Made by a program: the position numbers and the translations under genes. The notes beneath the pieces are model-generated. The model was not told the origin of the DNA and did no database searches. It was given only the letters and a program-made list of their open reading frames with translations. DNA of 64,000 nucleotides, taken from contig OZ029917.1 in assembly GCA_964023275.1 (NCBI GenBank), positions 32,750,005 through 32,814,004 on the forward strand, in the 5' to 3' direction. Numbering within the stretch: position 1 is the stretch's first letter; each line of letters begins with the position of its first letter. Shown here in pieces: positions 37,201 to 43,964 of this stretch. Source of the DNA: Norana najaformis. Lineage: Eukaryota > Annelida > Clitellata > Crassiclitellata > Hormogastridae.

Positions 37201-38818
37201 CAGGCCAACCTGTGGCAGAGTCTAACATCAGCTTAATTACATAATACTGGACTGTTTTGAACCAGACTCTGTCAGGTCATATAGACAAATCGATTAATAA
37301 TAATCAAAGCTAAGAACGACAAGGATTTCTTTTCTAAAGCCAAAGTTTGTCTTTGTGCGTTGGCTTCCAGGTGGTTGGACAAAGGACGATGATGTTCCTC
37401 TGCCTTGGAGGATGAAACAACACCAGGCCCTGCTCGATGAAAATGTCCTCGAACCGGAAAGCACTGTCATGGCAATCTTCCCTTCGCCCATGATGTACGC
37501 AGGGCCAACAGAGGTATACGATTTTTGTCTCACTACATATGCCTACAAGATTTTTGTTTCATTTCTTATATCTTATTGCTAAAATCGGTCAGTGAACTAT
37601 TTTCTTAATTTGTTTATTCATTTATTAGTTTATTACTTCGCTAGCTTATGATCTATTAAACGTGTTTGTTATTTTTTTACACGAGGTAGGAATAATTTCT
37701 GAGGACTTAAGAAGCTTCTTTGGAGAATCAGAAAAGTTCTGGAAAGTTCTGGAACCATTAGAAATCGTCCGGAGAATCATTTGATACGAATGAATTCCAT
37801 AAATCAAATTGTTTATTTTAATGTTGATAAATTGTTCCGTATTTTCCTAACATTGTTCGTTTAAATTCATCTTTTAAGACGGACTCTTCCGTCTCTTCTT
37901 CTGCCTTCGTTCCCTCAACGGTTGAAGAGAGAAGACCGTACTGTTTCCTTGATCTGGTGCTACATAAATGCCCGATTACATTACATTAAATTGTGCTAAA
38001 TCTGTTCAGGTCCAGTGGCACGCAAAGGCGCGCATGTCAACCGGATGTAACTTCTACATCGTGGGTCGTGATCCAGCTGGCATGCCACACCCTGACACGA
38101 AGGAAGACCTCTACCATCCACAGCACGGAGCCAAAGTAGGCCCAAGTCTTCTCAACTCCTCTTACTTCTCCCGGATAGACGCCGATAGCACCTCTGCTTG
38201 ACATAAGCTGGTAGCATCATAAATCTTGCATGCACACCGGTTTTGAATAGAAGCAATCATTGAATGATGCTTGGAGCATCGTTACAGTAGCACCATAAAG
38301 GTTCTCAGATTAGATTAAATTACTTTCGATTATATTATATTAGATTAGATTAGATTAGGGACAGTAGAGTGGCTATATAACGCGTCGGCATTTCACTTTT
38401 GCTACTCTGGTTCGAATCTCAGGTTCTTCTGGTGAAATCGACGAGATTAGCATTGAAAAACTAACTGTGCGTAACCTAGGAAGTCATAAATGCCCTAGGT
38501 AATATTTATGAGCGCCTCGTTTAAATCCAATACACACGTCTTCTTTTCCACCTTGTGTACCAGGTGCTGACGATGGCCCCTGGCCTGACCCAGTTAGAGA
38601 TTGTGCCATTCCGCGTGGCCGCCTACAACAAAGTGAAGAAGGCGATGGATTTCTACGATGATAAGAAGAAGGACGACTTCCTTTTCATCTCCGGAACGAA
38701 GATGAGGGCGCTGGCACGTGCGGGCGAGACCCCGCCAGAGGGCTTCATGGCCCCGAGGGCCTGGAAGATCATGGTCGAGTACTACCAGAGCATAGCCAAG
38801 CAGGCGACAAGCAAGTAA
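5585..38818 (+). CDS. PAPSS: Bifunctional PAPS synthase (APS kinase + ATP sulfurylase), 12-exon gene
   Basis: The enzyme makes PAPS, the universal sulfate donor. The ATP sulfurylase half turns sulfate and ATP into APS, and the APS kinase half phosphorylates APS. Joining 5585-5617, 25190-25292, 30498-30733, 31750-31888, 32932-33050, 33283-33396, 34027-34344, 34931-35062, 35397-35526, 37371-37513, 38010-38135 and 38564-38818 gives 1848 nt, 615 codons plus stop, with every splice phase matching. Length agrees with human PAPSS1/2. APS kinase: P-loop GLSGAGKT at about residues 46-53, DGDNIR at 74-79, FSPEDREEN at 88-96. ATP sulfurylase: RNPVHNGH ending at 415, [10 protein letters not shown] from 508, FISGTKMR at 572-579. 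No stop or frameshift interrupts it, so it looks functional. Exon 1 is the least certain part. The next human-like paralogue is not in the window, so PAPSS1 versus PAPSS2 is not assigned. Confidence 0.95.
6083..6785 (+). pseudogene. RTE/BovB-like LINE 3' fragment with frameshifting 22-bp duplication
   Basis: Carries the end of the RT domain and the C-terminal region: [19 protein letters not shown], then [64 protein letters not shown], stop at 6753-6755. A 22-bp tandem duplication at about 6137-6180 (AGGTTATGAAGATAAGTAAA repeated) shifts the frame between the two parts. The element ends in an (AAG)n tail at 6767-6785, a usual RTE-type simple-repeat tail. Same clade as the copy at 11 kb. Confidence 0.85.
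7040..7190 (-). repeat. Family A LINE 3' terminus, minus strand
   Basis: The reverse complement contains TGAATAAGCTGGTTCCCGCG and ends in a short (TTACGA)n-like tail, as in the copy at 21355-21660. Confidence 0.65.
7500..8070 (+). pseudogene. L2/CR1-type LINE 3' fragment (family B)
   Basis: Reads [32 protein letters not shown] and [16 protein letters not shown], then shifts frame to [14 protein letters not shown]. It ends with the tail GAGGCGTTTTATAAATCTC followed by AAATTACAATTACAATT. Typical C-terminal RT region of the L2/CR1 group. Confidence 0.8.
8255..8880 (+). pseudogene. L2/CR1-type LINE 3' fragment (family B), second copy
   Basis: Reads [36 protein letters not shown] and [13 protein letters not shown], then a frame change and [17 protein letters not shown] and [10 protein letters not shown]. 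Ends with GAAGAGGCGCTTTATAAATTT and ATTACATTACATT. About 200 bp downstream of the first copy and in the same orientation. Confidence 0.82.
9500..9775 (+). repeat. Family A LINE 3' end with an internal (GCCT)n expansion
   Basis: CTTCCACTCAAAACTGAAAAC and the downstream CAACACCCAACGTAG match the 3' part of the LINE at 668-1410. A pure GCCT tract at about 9666-9723 sits where the other copies have only GACTGCCTGCCTGACTC. Confidence 0.7.
10336..10441. repeat. (GGAT)n / (GGATAGAT)n microsatellite
   Basis: Twelve to thirteen GGAT units followed by five 8-bp GATAGATG units. Confidence 0.95.
10448..11010 (-). repeat. LTR-like repeat, copy 2 (solo)
   Basis: On the minus strand it starts TGTTACGTTAACAAATCATC and ends ATCGTCGACA, giving TG...CA ends. 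It carries TATAAAAC near 10730. Full-length partner of the copy at 62.0-62.65 kb, with no internal region left. It is bounded by a (GATG)n tract on one side and the RTE LINE on the other. Confidence 0.6.
11051..12271 (+). CDS. RTE/BovB-like LINE reverse transcriptase, 5'-truncated, open 406 codons
   Basis: Reverse transcriptase of a non-LTR retrotransposon. Visible motifs in order: [15 protein letters not shown], the catalytic [25 protein letters not shown], the active site [10 protein letters not shown], then [18 protein letters not shown]. The C-terminal region, with [28 protein letters not shown] and GRPRKKWMD, is typical of the RTE clade including BovB. The endonuclease and the first RT motifs are missing: homology begins at about 11051, so the copy is 5'-truncated. 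The ATG at 11051 is only the first Met of the fragment. It lies in intron 1 of PAPSS, same strand. The lack of stops suggests a young insertion. Confidence 0.92.
   Translation: MENIIERELPDNQAGFRKSRGTRDHIANMRWIMERQKEYGQKLYICFIDYSKAFDCIDHELMWKTLIEMGIPRHLIQLLKGLYEEQTAVIRTEFGDIERIKIKKGVRQGCILSPFLFNLYAERIMRMAEMDGAKEGVKIAGRTLNNLRYADDTTLLAGKKTDLVELIRRLKRESEKAGLYFNIKKTKIMTTAEEGSFMVDGEELETVTSFTFLGSVVEREGKCDMEINRRVAIGKAAMNGLEKIWKDKHVSTDTKKRLVRALIIPTVTYGSETWTMIKKMEKKINACEMWIWRKMLRTSWTEKRTNEWVRKAIGIEQDETLQQTVLKSKLRFFGHVMRSDGLEKEMMLACGEGKRKQGRPRKKWMDKIHEATGMNLAQLRDATLERKKWRRLIMTVARAQRADSTR
12640..12900. repeat. GGA-rich purine tract
   Basis: Imperfect AGGAGGAG/AGAAGGAG over about 250 bases; the minus-strand poly-Leu/Pro/Ser reading is a shadow of this composition. 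Confidence 0.8.
12977..13047. repeat. (GACC)n microsatellite
   Basis: About 17 uninterrupted ACCG units. Confidence 0.95.
13510..13645. repeat. (ATAAC/ATGAC)n low-complexity repeat
   Basis: Degenerate pentamers CATAA, CATGA over about 130 bases. Confidence 0.85.
13906..13990. repeat. (GA)n(GGGA)n microsatellite
   Basis: About 22 GA units followed by seven GGGA units. Confidence 0.95.
14165..14285 (+). repeat. Degenerate 10-11-bp minisatellite (CCTATGACCTT)
   Basis: About ten variants of CCTATGACCTT/ CTTTGACCTCC follow one another in PAPSS intron 1. No coding sequence. Confidence 0.7.
15804..15892. repeat. (GT)n(GA)n compound microsatellite
   Basis: Some 18 GT units pass directly into about 25 GA units. 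Confidence 0.95.
16010..16330. repeat. Degenerate (GATGATATGAC) region
   Basis: GAT/GAC triplets interrupted by ATATGACA; unit order irregular. Confidence 0.75.
16380..16990 (-). pseudogene. L2/CR1-type LINE fragment, minus strand, strongly decayed
   Basis: On the minus strand and across several frames: [17 protein letters not shown] text near 16975-16930, SVLGPCYSF near 16850, a C-terminal [10 protein letters not shown] near 16510, and a shifted [20 protein letters not shown]. These are the order and motifs of the second half of an L2/CR1 reverse transcriptase. Several stops and shifts. Confidence 0.65.
17030..17122. repeat. (CTA)n microsatellite
   Basis: Short CTG run then about 25 CTA units, ending at a tRNA-like SINE. 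Confidence 0.95.
17126..17325 (+). repeat. tRNA-derived SINE, copy 1
   Basis: The pol III A box (TAGCTGATTGG) lies near 17138 and the B box GGGTTCGAGCC at 17180-17190. The body contains GGGACCTTGACCAAGTCC, related to GACCCTGGACAAGTTG of the other copies. It follows a long (CTA)n tract. Confidence 0.65.
17400..21350. other. Intron 1 filler: low-complexity pyrimidine stretches, no exon recognised
   Basis: Contains the CTT tract, a CT-rich segment at 18560-18860, GGAC repeats near 19190-19220, and a weak LINE-like tail near 20370-20420 (GAGAGGTCCTTAAAATGTGC). No recognisable coding homology. Confidence 0.5.
18052..18165. repeat. (CTT)n(CCT)n microsatellite
   Basis: About 28 CTT units followed by nine CCT units. 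The poly-Phe/Ser reading is an artefact. Confidence 0.95.
21355..21660 (-). repeat. Family A LINE 3' terminus, minus strand
   Basis: The reverse complement carries CTGACTCTTGGATCTTGACC, TTTTGACTGAGCGTCTGTG and a terminal (TTACGA)n tail, the same 3'UTR as the other family A copies. Confidence 0.65.
21910..22755. repeat. Probable MITE with ATCGGTTTTC repeats
   Basis: Clusters of ATCGGTTTTC / AATCGGAATCGG lie at 21925-22060 and again at 22650-22745, around a 600-bp AT-rich centre. The right end ACTATATCACTG resembles the CAGTGAT terminus of the hAT-like MITE at 51.6 kb. The left terminus is not clear. Confidence 0.45.
22756..25189. other. Intron 1, last part: no exon recognised
   Basis: A GC- and CpG-richer block at 23340-23800 contains (GTCC)n and CAGACAGA runs but no supported gene. 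A tRNA B-box-like GGGTTCAAATCCCGG at 24905-24919 may belong to a SINE relic. Confidence 0.45.
25190..25292 (+). CDS. PAPSS: PAPSS exon 2
   Basis: The acceptor is TATCTTCAG and the donor GG|GTCAGT (phase 1). It encodes residues 12-45 and the first base of codon 46, beginning [13 protein letters not shown] and ending [12 protein letters not shown], which aligns directly with the human segment just before the P-loop. A 16-bp tandem repeat starts about 20 bases after the donor. Confidence 0.93.
25308..25392 (+). repeat. 16-bp tandem repeat just after the exon 2 donor
   Basis: Unit CAGTCAAACAATCAAC, about five copies, with C/T changes in the last base. It begins some 15-20 bases inside intron 2. 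Confidence 0.8.
25588..25840 (+). repeat. 255-bp duplicated segment in PAPSS intron 2, copy 1
   Basis: Collinear with 29021-29280: AAAAGCTCAAGTGCAAATAC, GTACTAGTACCA, CATAGCACATA..., AACTTTCTTCA, GAGAGGTGTCTCGAAAGATA, GGAATAACTGTTCA. Same orientation. No coding potential. Confidence 0.75.
25841..29020. other. Intron 2 interior: simple repeats, no exon recognised
   Basis: Holds (TA)n at about 25843-25921, TCTG runs at 27340-27390 and 28015-28110, and (CAT)n at 28165-28235. ORFs of up to 275 codons here are low-complexity and lack family similarity. Confidence 0.5.
29021..29280 (+). repeat. 255-bp duplicated segment in PAPSS intron 2, copy 2
   Basis: Partner of 25588-25840, about 80 per cent similar by eye with small indels. 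Starts AAAAGCTCAAGAGCAAATAC and ends GGAATAACTGTTCATATC. Confidence 0.75.
30240..30432 (-). pseudogene. CR1/Rex-like LINE fragment next to the exon 3 acceptor
   Basis: The minus strand reads [20 protein letters not shown], then [16 protein letters not shown] and [15 protein letters not shown] with two in-frame stops. This is a widely seen C-terminal LINE motif (LERVQRRATK...RGDMIEVYKIL). It ends about 65 bases from the exon 3 splice acceptor. Confidence 0.8.
30498..30733 (+). CDS. PAPSS: PAPSS exon 3 (APS kinase P-loop)
   Basis: Starts after a pyrimidine-rich acceptor (CTTGATCTTCGAAG) and ends at AAA|GTATGC, phase 0. It encodes residues 46-124: Walker A GLSGAGKT, the DGDNIR substrate loop, [12 protein letters not shown], and the segment [10 protein letters not shown]. 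The last codons read FRK where vertebrates have YTQ. A minus-strand LINE remnant ends about 65 bases upstream of the acceptor and a (TATG)n tract follows the donor. Confidence 0.97.
30797..31080 (-). repeat. Interspersed repeat family D in PAPSS intron 3
   Basis: Shares TTAATTAATAACTTCCATCGC, GATGGCGCACCA, GGATAAGCAGTTTGAAAAA and CAGAACAAACA with 46545-46870. It is bounded on the lower side by a (TATG)n tract, which on the minus strand would be its 3' tail. Confidence 0.55.
31207..31269. repeat. (GTAA)n microsatellite in intron 3
   Basis: About 15 GTAA units. Confidence 0.95.
31750..31888 (+). CDS. PAPSS: PAPSS exon 4 (APS kinase)
   Basis: Acceptor CATAACAG, donor AAAG|GTCTTT (phase 1). It encodes residues 125-170, starting [13 protein letters not shown] and ending [17 protein letters not shown], a highly conserved APS kinase stretch. 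An L2/CR1-type LINE fragment begins about 30 bases after the donor. Confidence 0.97.
31918..32400 (+). pseudogene. L2/CR1-type LINE 3' fragment in PAPSS intron 4 (family A)
   Basis: Encodes [40 protein letters not shown] and [15 protein letters not shown], the RT C-terminus of the L2/CR1 group, then stops at 32333-32335 and the family A 3'UTR. It starts about 30 bases after the exon 4 donor. Close relative of the fragment at 668-1410, but with an intact 3' reading frame. Confidence 0.8.
32715..32855 (+). repeat. L2/CR1-type 3' tail in PAPSS intron 4
   Basis: GAGAGGTAGCTCTTGAAGAGG followed by CGCCATACAAATTGCGATTAC and ACAATTGCAATT repeats, the family B tail without coding sequence. Confidence 0.6.
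32932..33050 (+). CDS. PAPSS: PAPSS exon 5 (end of APS kinase domain)
   Basis: Acceptor TTGCGTTGTAG, donor AAG|GTCAGC. Encodes residues 171-210, starting [19 protein letters not shown] and ending VVDMLVKK, the C-terminal part of the APS kinase domain and the start of the linker. Confidence 0.97.
33283..33396 (+). CDS. PAPSS: PAPSS exon 6 (linker, start of ATP sulfurylase)
   Basis: Acceptor TCTGTTTGCAG, donor GTC|GTAAGA. Encodes residues 211-248, with [18 protein letters not shown] matching the family segment VKELYVPENKL...KTDAE. Reading continues open past the donor, but the strong GTAAGA site and the phase-0 match to exon 7 fix the end. Confidence 0.95.
33405..33625 (+). pseudogene. L2/CR1-type LINE 3' fragment in PAPSS intron 6
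   Basis: Starts within about 10 bases of the exon 6 donor. The text [13 protein letters not shown] and AYLKTHLFG is the typical LINE C-terminus. The tail reads AAAATGCGCTATATAAGTTTG. Confidence 0.65.
34027..34344 (+). CDS. PAPSS: PAPSS exon 7 (ATP sulfurylase)
   Basis: The longest exon, residues 249-354. Begins [17 protein letters not shown], includes GFMREREFL and REERC-type core ([14 protein letters not shown]), and ends HPYVK. Acceptor TTCGCCAG, donor CAAG|GTCCGA; the donor is weaker than the others but phase and similarity are exact. Confidence 0.97.
34931..35062 (+). CDS. PAPSS: PAPSS exon 8 (ATP sulfurylase)
   Basis: Acceptor TGCGATTCAG, donor AAC|GTAAGT (consensus). Encodes residues 355-398, starting [17 protein letters not shown] and containing [12 protein letters not shown], both family hallmarks. 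Phase 0 at both ends. Confidence 0.97.
35150..35285. repeat. (CA)n-rich tandem repeat in intron 8
   Basis: Units of roughly 30-34 bp, each with (CA)n and CTGATACATGCACAGACA; three to four copies. Confidence 0.75.
35397..35526 (+). CDS. PAPSS: PAPSS exon 9 (ATP sulfurylase HNGH exon)
   Basis: Acceptor GGTCTTATAG, donor TTTAG|GTAATC (phase 1). Encodes residues 399-441 with [13 protein letters not shown], the nucleotide-binding HxGH motif (H412, H415), and ends LLLHPL. The last 16 exon bases plus the first 19 intron bases have the same length and almost the same sequence as the unit of the minisatellite that fills the following intron. Confidence 0.97.
35511..36377 (+). repeat. 35-bp minisatellite (25 units) in PAPSS intron 9, seeded by the splice donor
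   Basis: Unit 1 (35511-35545) is the exon 9/intron 9 junction itself. Twenty perfectly phased 35-bp units run from 35546 to 36245, then four more diverged ones (36246, 36281 shortened to 27 bp, 36308, 36343). Two unit types alternate (tail CCATTCATTCAGTA versus CAATTAATTCAGTA), giving a 70-bp higher-order period between about 35756 and 36140. In most units TTAGGTAAT of the junction has become TTAGCTATT, which removes the GT donor. The unit at 36246 keeps CTAG|GTATT. Confidence 0.95.
36655..36755 (+). repeat. L2/CR1-type 3' tail in PAPSS intron 9
   Basis: GGGAGCGCCTCTGGTGAGTT, then TGGCGCTTTATAAATGTC and AAATTACAATTACA; non-coding tail of family B. Confidence 0.6.
36995..37085 (+). repeat. 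L2/CR1-type 3' tail in PAPSS intron 9
   Basis: GGTCGGGAGCACCTTCGAGG and GAGCTATATAAATTATGATTAC, a second family B-like tail in the same intron. Confidence 0.55.
37371..37513 (+). CDS. PAPSS: PAPSS exon 10 (ATP sulfurylase)
   Basis: Acceptor TGGCTTCCAG, donor GAG|GTATAC. Encodes residues 442-489, [18 protein letters not shown] through [12 protein letters not shown], nearly identical to vertebrate PAPSS. Confidence 0.97.
38010..38135 (+). CDS. PAPSS: PAPSS exon 11 (ATP sulfurylase)
   Basis: Acceptor TCTGTTCAG, donor AAA|GTAGGC. Encodes residues 490-531, starting VQWHAKARM and containing [15 protein letters not shown], the conserved GRD active-site loop. Confidence 0.97.
38345..38520 (+). repeat. 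tRNA-like SINE in PAPSS intron 11 (weak)
   Basis: AGAGTGGCTATATAACGCG followed by the B box-like GGTTCGAATCT at about 38411 and a body ending ATTTATGAGCGCCTCGT. It is preceded by (GATTA)n. It resembles the other tRNA-like repeats only in the pol III boxes. Confidence 0.4.
38564..38818 (+). CDS. PAPSS: PAPSS exon 12 (terminal coding exon)
   Basis: Acceptor TTGTGTACCAG; stop TAA at 38816-38818. Encodes residues 532-615: [36 protein letters not shown], and a short tail ending SIAKQATSK. The higher GC of this exon contrasts with the AT-rich sequence after the stop. Confidence 0.97.
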   Translation: MLTMAPGLTQLEIVPFRVAAYNKVKKAMDFYDDKKKDDFLFISGTKMRALARAGETPPEGFMAPRAWKIMVEYYQSIAKQATSK

Positions 38819-41300
38819 TCGTCTTGAGGTGTAGAAGTCGTTACTATGGTGTAGCGTATGTTCAGGTAGTCGTGCATAGCTATGTATAGTCAGTATTCGG
38901 TACCAGATGTTGAGGTAGTCATTACAGTGTCACATATTGACTTAGTCTTTCAACAGTTCCGCACTGAAAACGTTTCCATCAGGCTCTTAAAGCACTCCTC
39001 CGTGAAGTGCTCGAAAACGAGTCGAAAAGTTCTAGACTTTGTTTGCATACTCCTTTCATAGCAAATCCCAAAATGCTATTTATCGAGTGACAATTTCCAA
39101 CATTTATTCATCCATCAAACGAATAATTGACGCAATTTTAATGACGATCCTTTCGATACACGACTTACAAAAAATCCAATTGAGAGATTTCTTTATCACT
39201 GATACTCTGTATGAAAAGAATCGATTTTCGACAAGCATTCCCTTTAATTAGGCTAAAATAATTAACAATATGGCTTCTTTTTTGTTCCGAAAAAGCGATA
39301 TTTCAAAAAGTAGATTTCTCTATCGGTTACCTGCACCTTAAAAGAACATTCAGCTAGATTGACCCTAAGGTATTTCGTGTAAAGTATGTTCGACGTTCAA
39401 CTCTTGCTAAATATTCCCAGACAACACCAGCGAAACATATTTTACACACATGGACTATATAAGGCAAATTGTAACTTATTTTTAGCATGCAATGTGACCA
39501 ATAATATTGTTCTTTTTATGGGATGTTTTTTCTTAAAAAAACAAAACCCAAAATCGCATTTGGACGCTCGGAGACACAAATGATTTACTCAGTTGAAAAA
39601 CAACAGAGAACTCGATACAAAGATCTGCTCAGATATTTTATGACATTTCCAGTAAAACTCAGGGCATCATGCACCACGCATTTCGCTAATTTCCGCTCTA
39701 AACATTTAGCTGAGGGCATTGTATCAACGATCACGTTGTATGAATTGTAATTGTTGCAATAGTTACAAAATGAGCGTATTGCAGTTTGTAATTACTTCAA
39801 TTTCTCGATTTATGCTCTCCCAAGTAGTTAAATATTCAAAATCTTAAACAGTCACCAAAGATTTATAAGTTGTTTAAAAAATCGGAAAGACGTCTATAAA
39901 AGATAAAAGCGTCACGGTTTTAACCTAAGAGTGGAAAATTGACGAGAATTGGACTTATTAGCTTTTACCACCAAACTCCAAATTACTTGGTCATTCTGAA
40001 AATCAGTTAATACTTATAAAATAAAATGTAAACTTACCTCCTCAACTACCTAGGGAGTAAAACTGTTAAGGTTCAATGCAGTCAGATCTTGCCTTTGAAC
40101 TGCTGTTCATAGTCTGCTTGCATGGTAGGCCTACAAAGCACCAAAAGGAGATTTCGTGCTTCCTTCCTTATGCAGACAGATTGTGGGATGTTCTTCAGGA
40201 TTGTATGCGAACCGACTTTTAGCGTTTCTTGGTAAACTTATCCGTTTGATACTTGTACCCATCAAACAAACTTTTACACTTGAATTTAACGACCATTTAA
40301 AATAGCGATTGACTACAAAGATCAACTTCGTCTTGTAACAGGGCCGATTACACGTTCAGCTACTACCTACATAAAACAATTACTACTATCAGTAACACGA
40401 CACTTAATTCACGTGTAATAGAATAACTGTTATGGCTAATTAAATTAATCACTGATTCAATTACTCGTATATTAACCACTTAATACGACTACTGTTATAG
40501 ACGCCTTTGGGTCTTCTAGAAGCAATTTATATGAGTTTTCTCCGGAATAATAATAACAGTAACGATAATGATGATGTTCATGATGATGATGATAACAATA
40601 ATAATAAGATTTCAGTGGCTGTTCAACGAGGAAACTCCATCTGTTTCTCCGGAATTCATTACCATCATGTTTTGAGCACTGTTGAGATGGAGCTTCCGAC
40701 ATTATTTGAATAACTTATTAAAAACTGTAAAGGTTTAAGGTTTAGTGATAAAAAATAAAGGAAAGAAGAACAAATTGTTGATAACTGTTCCATCTTCCGC
40801 ACATTGCAAAACCCAAGCGGTATTTAGTTTACTTTAGAGAATGTGATCTCGTGTTTTCGTTGTTGTGACTTTGTGATCACCAACTGAAAACCAATAATTG
40901 TATCATATCTTAACGTTTGCGGTCAGCCAAGAGTCTCTAGACTTGCATAGGACGTATACGCTACTCTTAGCTCCATTATCTTGTGAAGTGCGTGTATCAC
41001 TGTGCCGTATTGTTCATCTGCTATTGTTTCTAGCTGTGTAAAAATTTACGAACAACTGGTACAATTTGTATTTCAGACGGCAATATCTTTCACAACCTGT
41101 TACGCCTTGCTAATGTCAAAGCTATTGTTTTATTTTATACAAGCAGATGATGGCTGTTGAAAATCAGGTTTGAAGAATCTTACTGGTATTGTGTTGATAA
41201 TGATGTTTACAAAACCCCGAAGTAAGAACCATTTACATCAAGGGTAAGGCTGTGAGAGTGAGGAGTCATTGGCGGATATAGGAGCTTTGAAGAAGGGGCC
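38819..41300 (+). other. Probable PAPSS 3'UTR and AT-rich downstream sequence
   Basis: No further coding exon is seen. AATAAA signals occur at about 40019-40024 and 40754-40759, either of which could end the transcript; none lies within 1 kb of the stop. A small (AAT/GAT)n tract is at 40545-40610. The true cleavage site is not determinable here. Confidence 0.35.
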
Positions 41301-41659
41301 AGCAAAGTAAGGACGTTTGAGCTATATGTCGCAAAAATTGGATCGCCTTGTTTAGTTATCGACATTTAGAGGGCAATTTTCAAGACTCCGAATTTGTACT
41401 GAACTATTTATGCTCGCAAATGTCGGTTATCTTTCAACGCGCTTATTTGATATTTGCTAATCAGTTTAATTGTTTGCTTATTATCTCTTTTATTGTTATG
41501 TTGTTTTGCTGTGATCGCTTGAATGTCATCATCCTGTTTCGATCCTGCAAGTCGATTACGACATTTGTAACCCATTGAAAGTCTTACTAAGCTGGCAACT
41601 GCATGCGATGCATTGTTTGGGTTTTGTAGAAACTAGGCTAAAAAGCATTGAGTATACTA

Positions 41660-42005
41660 CAGATGGTGGCATTACTTTCACACGATACGTTTACAATGTC
41701 GAAAACATCTGATGATTGGCTCTTTGTTTACTCGAATGCTGGATATTTTTACACGACACATGTTAGAAAAAGACCTGGTAGCAAGACTTTCACAAAAGTA
41801 CGTGTTAAAAATTATGGCAAGACTTTCACATAGAGCAGTTGCTTACTTTTATGGCAAGACTTTCACACGAAGTACATTGCATATGTTTACAAATGGCGGC
41901 GAAGGTTTTAACACGTAGTATATGCTCATAAAATGTTGGCAAGACTTTCACATGAAATATATGTTCGCAAAGTGGTGGCAAGACTTAAACCCAAAGTATG
42001 TGTTA
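41660..42005 (+). repeat. Diverged tandem repeat, unit about 50 bp
   Basis: The core GGCAAGACTTTCACA recurs at about 41794, 41816, 41860, 41938 and 41979 (as GGCAAGACTTAAACC), each followed by a GTA..TATGTT-like stretch and a variable (AAATGG)-like end. Units are too diverged for an exact count. Confidence 0.65.
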
Positions 42006-43897
42006 AAAATACGTGGTTGATAGGCATTCACACAAGAAATCTGTAACCTTTTTATCTCTCTACCATAAAGTAACGAAGCAGAAGCAATACGTTCAGTTTA
42101 TACGACGATCCTGTGCGTGGATATTGTTGTGTTGAATAGTTTCCTATGAACTTTCCCTGAAATTATTGTTAATATTATTCGCATAACTTTTTTGCAGTGA
42201 GTGGTGTCAAGAAATTGATTACATAATATTTTGAATTCGCCCTGAAATCTTAAAATCTGAAAACTACAGAACACAGAACTGTATGAAGTTCAACTATATG
42301 AACTTCTGGCAGTTTTGCTAAAATCACCGAATAGTTTGCTAATAGTAGCAAATTCGTCGATTACAGGTCTACACTCGCCTGAAAATGATGCGGCGAATAC
42401 TGCTTACCACAAAATCGTCTAATAATGTAATGTCGCATATGAAGCAGAATATTCCACGGTATCCTGGAAATTACTCGATGTTATATAGTACAAATGTTGT
42501 TCCGAAGATGGCGCATAATAACTTGATCATTATTCAGTCTTGTCTTGCCTAATCTTCGGTGACAGATGTCGAGGTAGTCATTACAGTGTGAAGTTTACTT
42601 AATCTTTCATGATTTCCAGCAGATTTGTATTACTCCTAATATCTATCATCATATTCGCACTTATGCTCATGCCTGACAGTAAACTTGATGCTTCCACGAT
42701 TTTAATGATGGACCTAATATGGTATGGCTTAGGACTTCTTAGGACTTCAATATATTTGTTACATTATTGTAAGCGTTGGATACCGTGAAAATTGTCACTG
42801 AAAAGTACACTTCGTAAATAGATGTTGTAGATGTTGTAATTGTAATTCGTATTGATCATGACTTGCCAGTTAGGCAGTCGATGGAATCATTAAGAAGAAT
42901 GCGAAGTCGTAGAAGAGTTTCTTTAAGCTCAACTATACATAAAAACCTAGCCTTGCTCAACAGGTTTATTGCTTTAGATGATAGCGTTGTTATGGATGTC
43001 TTTCCTTAGCGCGAGGAGTGTTGGAATGAGCGAGCGATGGTCCATTCATCTGTTCGCACCGTATAGGTTTAAATCATAAACTCGTCTTAGAATTGTTTAG
43101 GTGTTTCAATCACCAACCTCTGGTGATTTATCGGAATGTACTCACTTTTACATTGCGGAATGTGTAAATTTTGAAATCTAGACGCAGCAACTAACCATCT
43201 GGTACTATTTCAAACTGCCTATGTTTATCTCTCGCCCGTTTTTCTTCTTCTGTGTATCAAAGTGTCTTTTTCCTTCTTCCGTTCTATTTGCTTTCTTACA
43301 TCTCTCATTCTCAACCTCCTCTCTCTTTCTATCTCTCCCCTCCCACCGTATCTCACTAAATCTATTTGATTCTATCAGCATGCGTCTAATTCTTCTTGCT
43401 TACGCGTTTAATTTTTGACAGTAGAGTACCTTGTCGTCAGAGACTCCTTAGGTTGGCCTGTGTACTCGGCCCTCGTGTGATGTTCATCAGTTGATGCAGA
43501 TACTGTATTCCGTTATTAGTGGTCAGTAGAAGAAACGTGCACAATTTCAACTGGCTTGTAATTGTTTTGTTTCTCTAGTTCTACGTCTTTTCCTCAACTC
43601 TAATAGCATTTGTGTCTGCTATTTGCAGACATGAGTAGTACGAGTGTGTACAGCATGCACAGATTTGCCGACATTCAAGCATTCCTAATGAAAGCTGATG
43701 TCTAGAAACAGCAGAGATCATACTGTGTCCCGAACTCTCTTGGCGCATTTGCCTGGTAATAAAAAGCTCGTGCAGATGCGCTATGGCCTTTATGGTTACC
43801 AGACATAAGGGTGTCTCACACAAGGGTGTGAGTTTAGGGCACAGTAATCATCTTCATGAGTGGCATAATTATCATCATCACCATCATCGCCTCTTAA

Positions 43898-43898
43898 C

Positions 43899-43964
<66 letters not shown>
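43898..43964. repeat. (CAT)n microsatellite
   Basis: About 22 ATC/CAT units. Confidence 0.95.
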
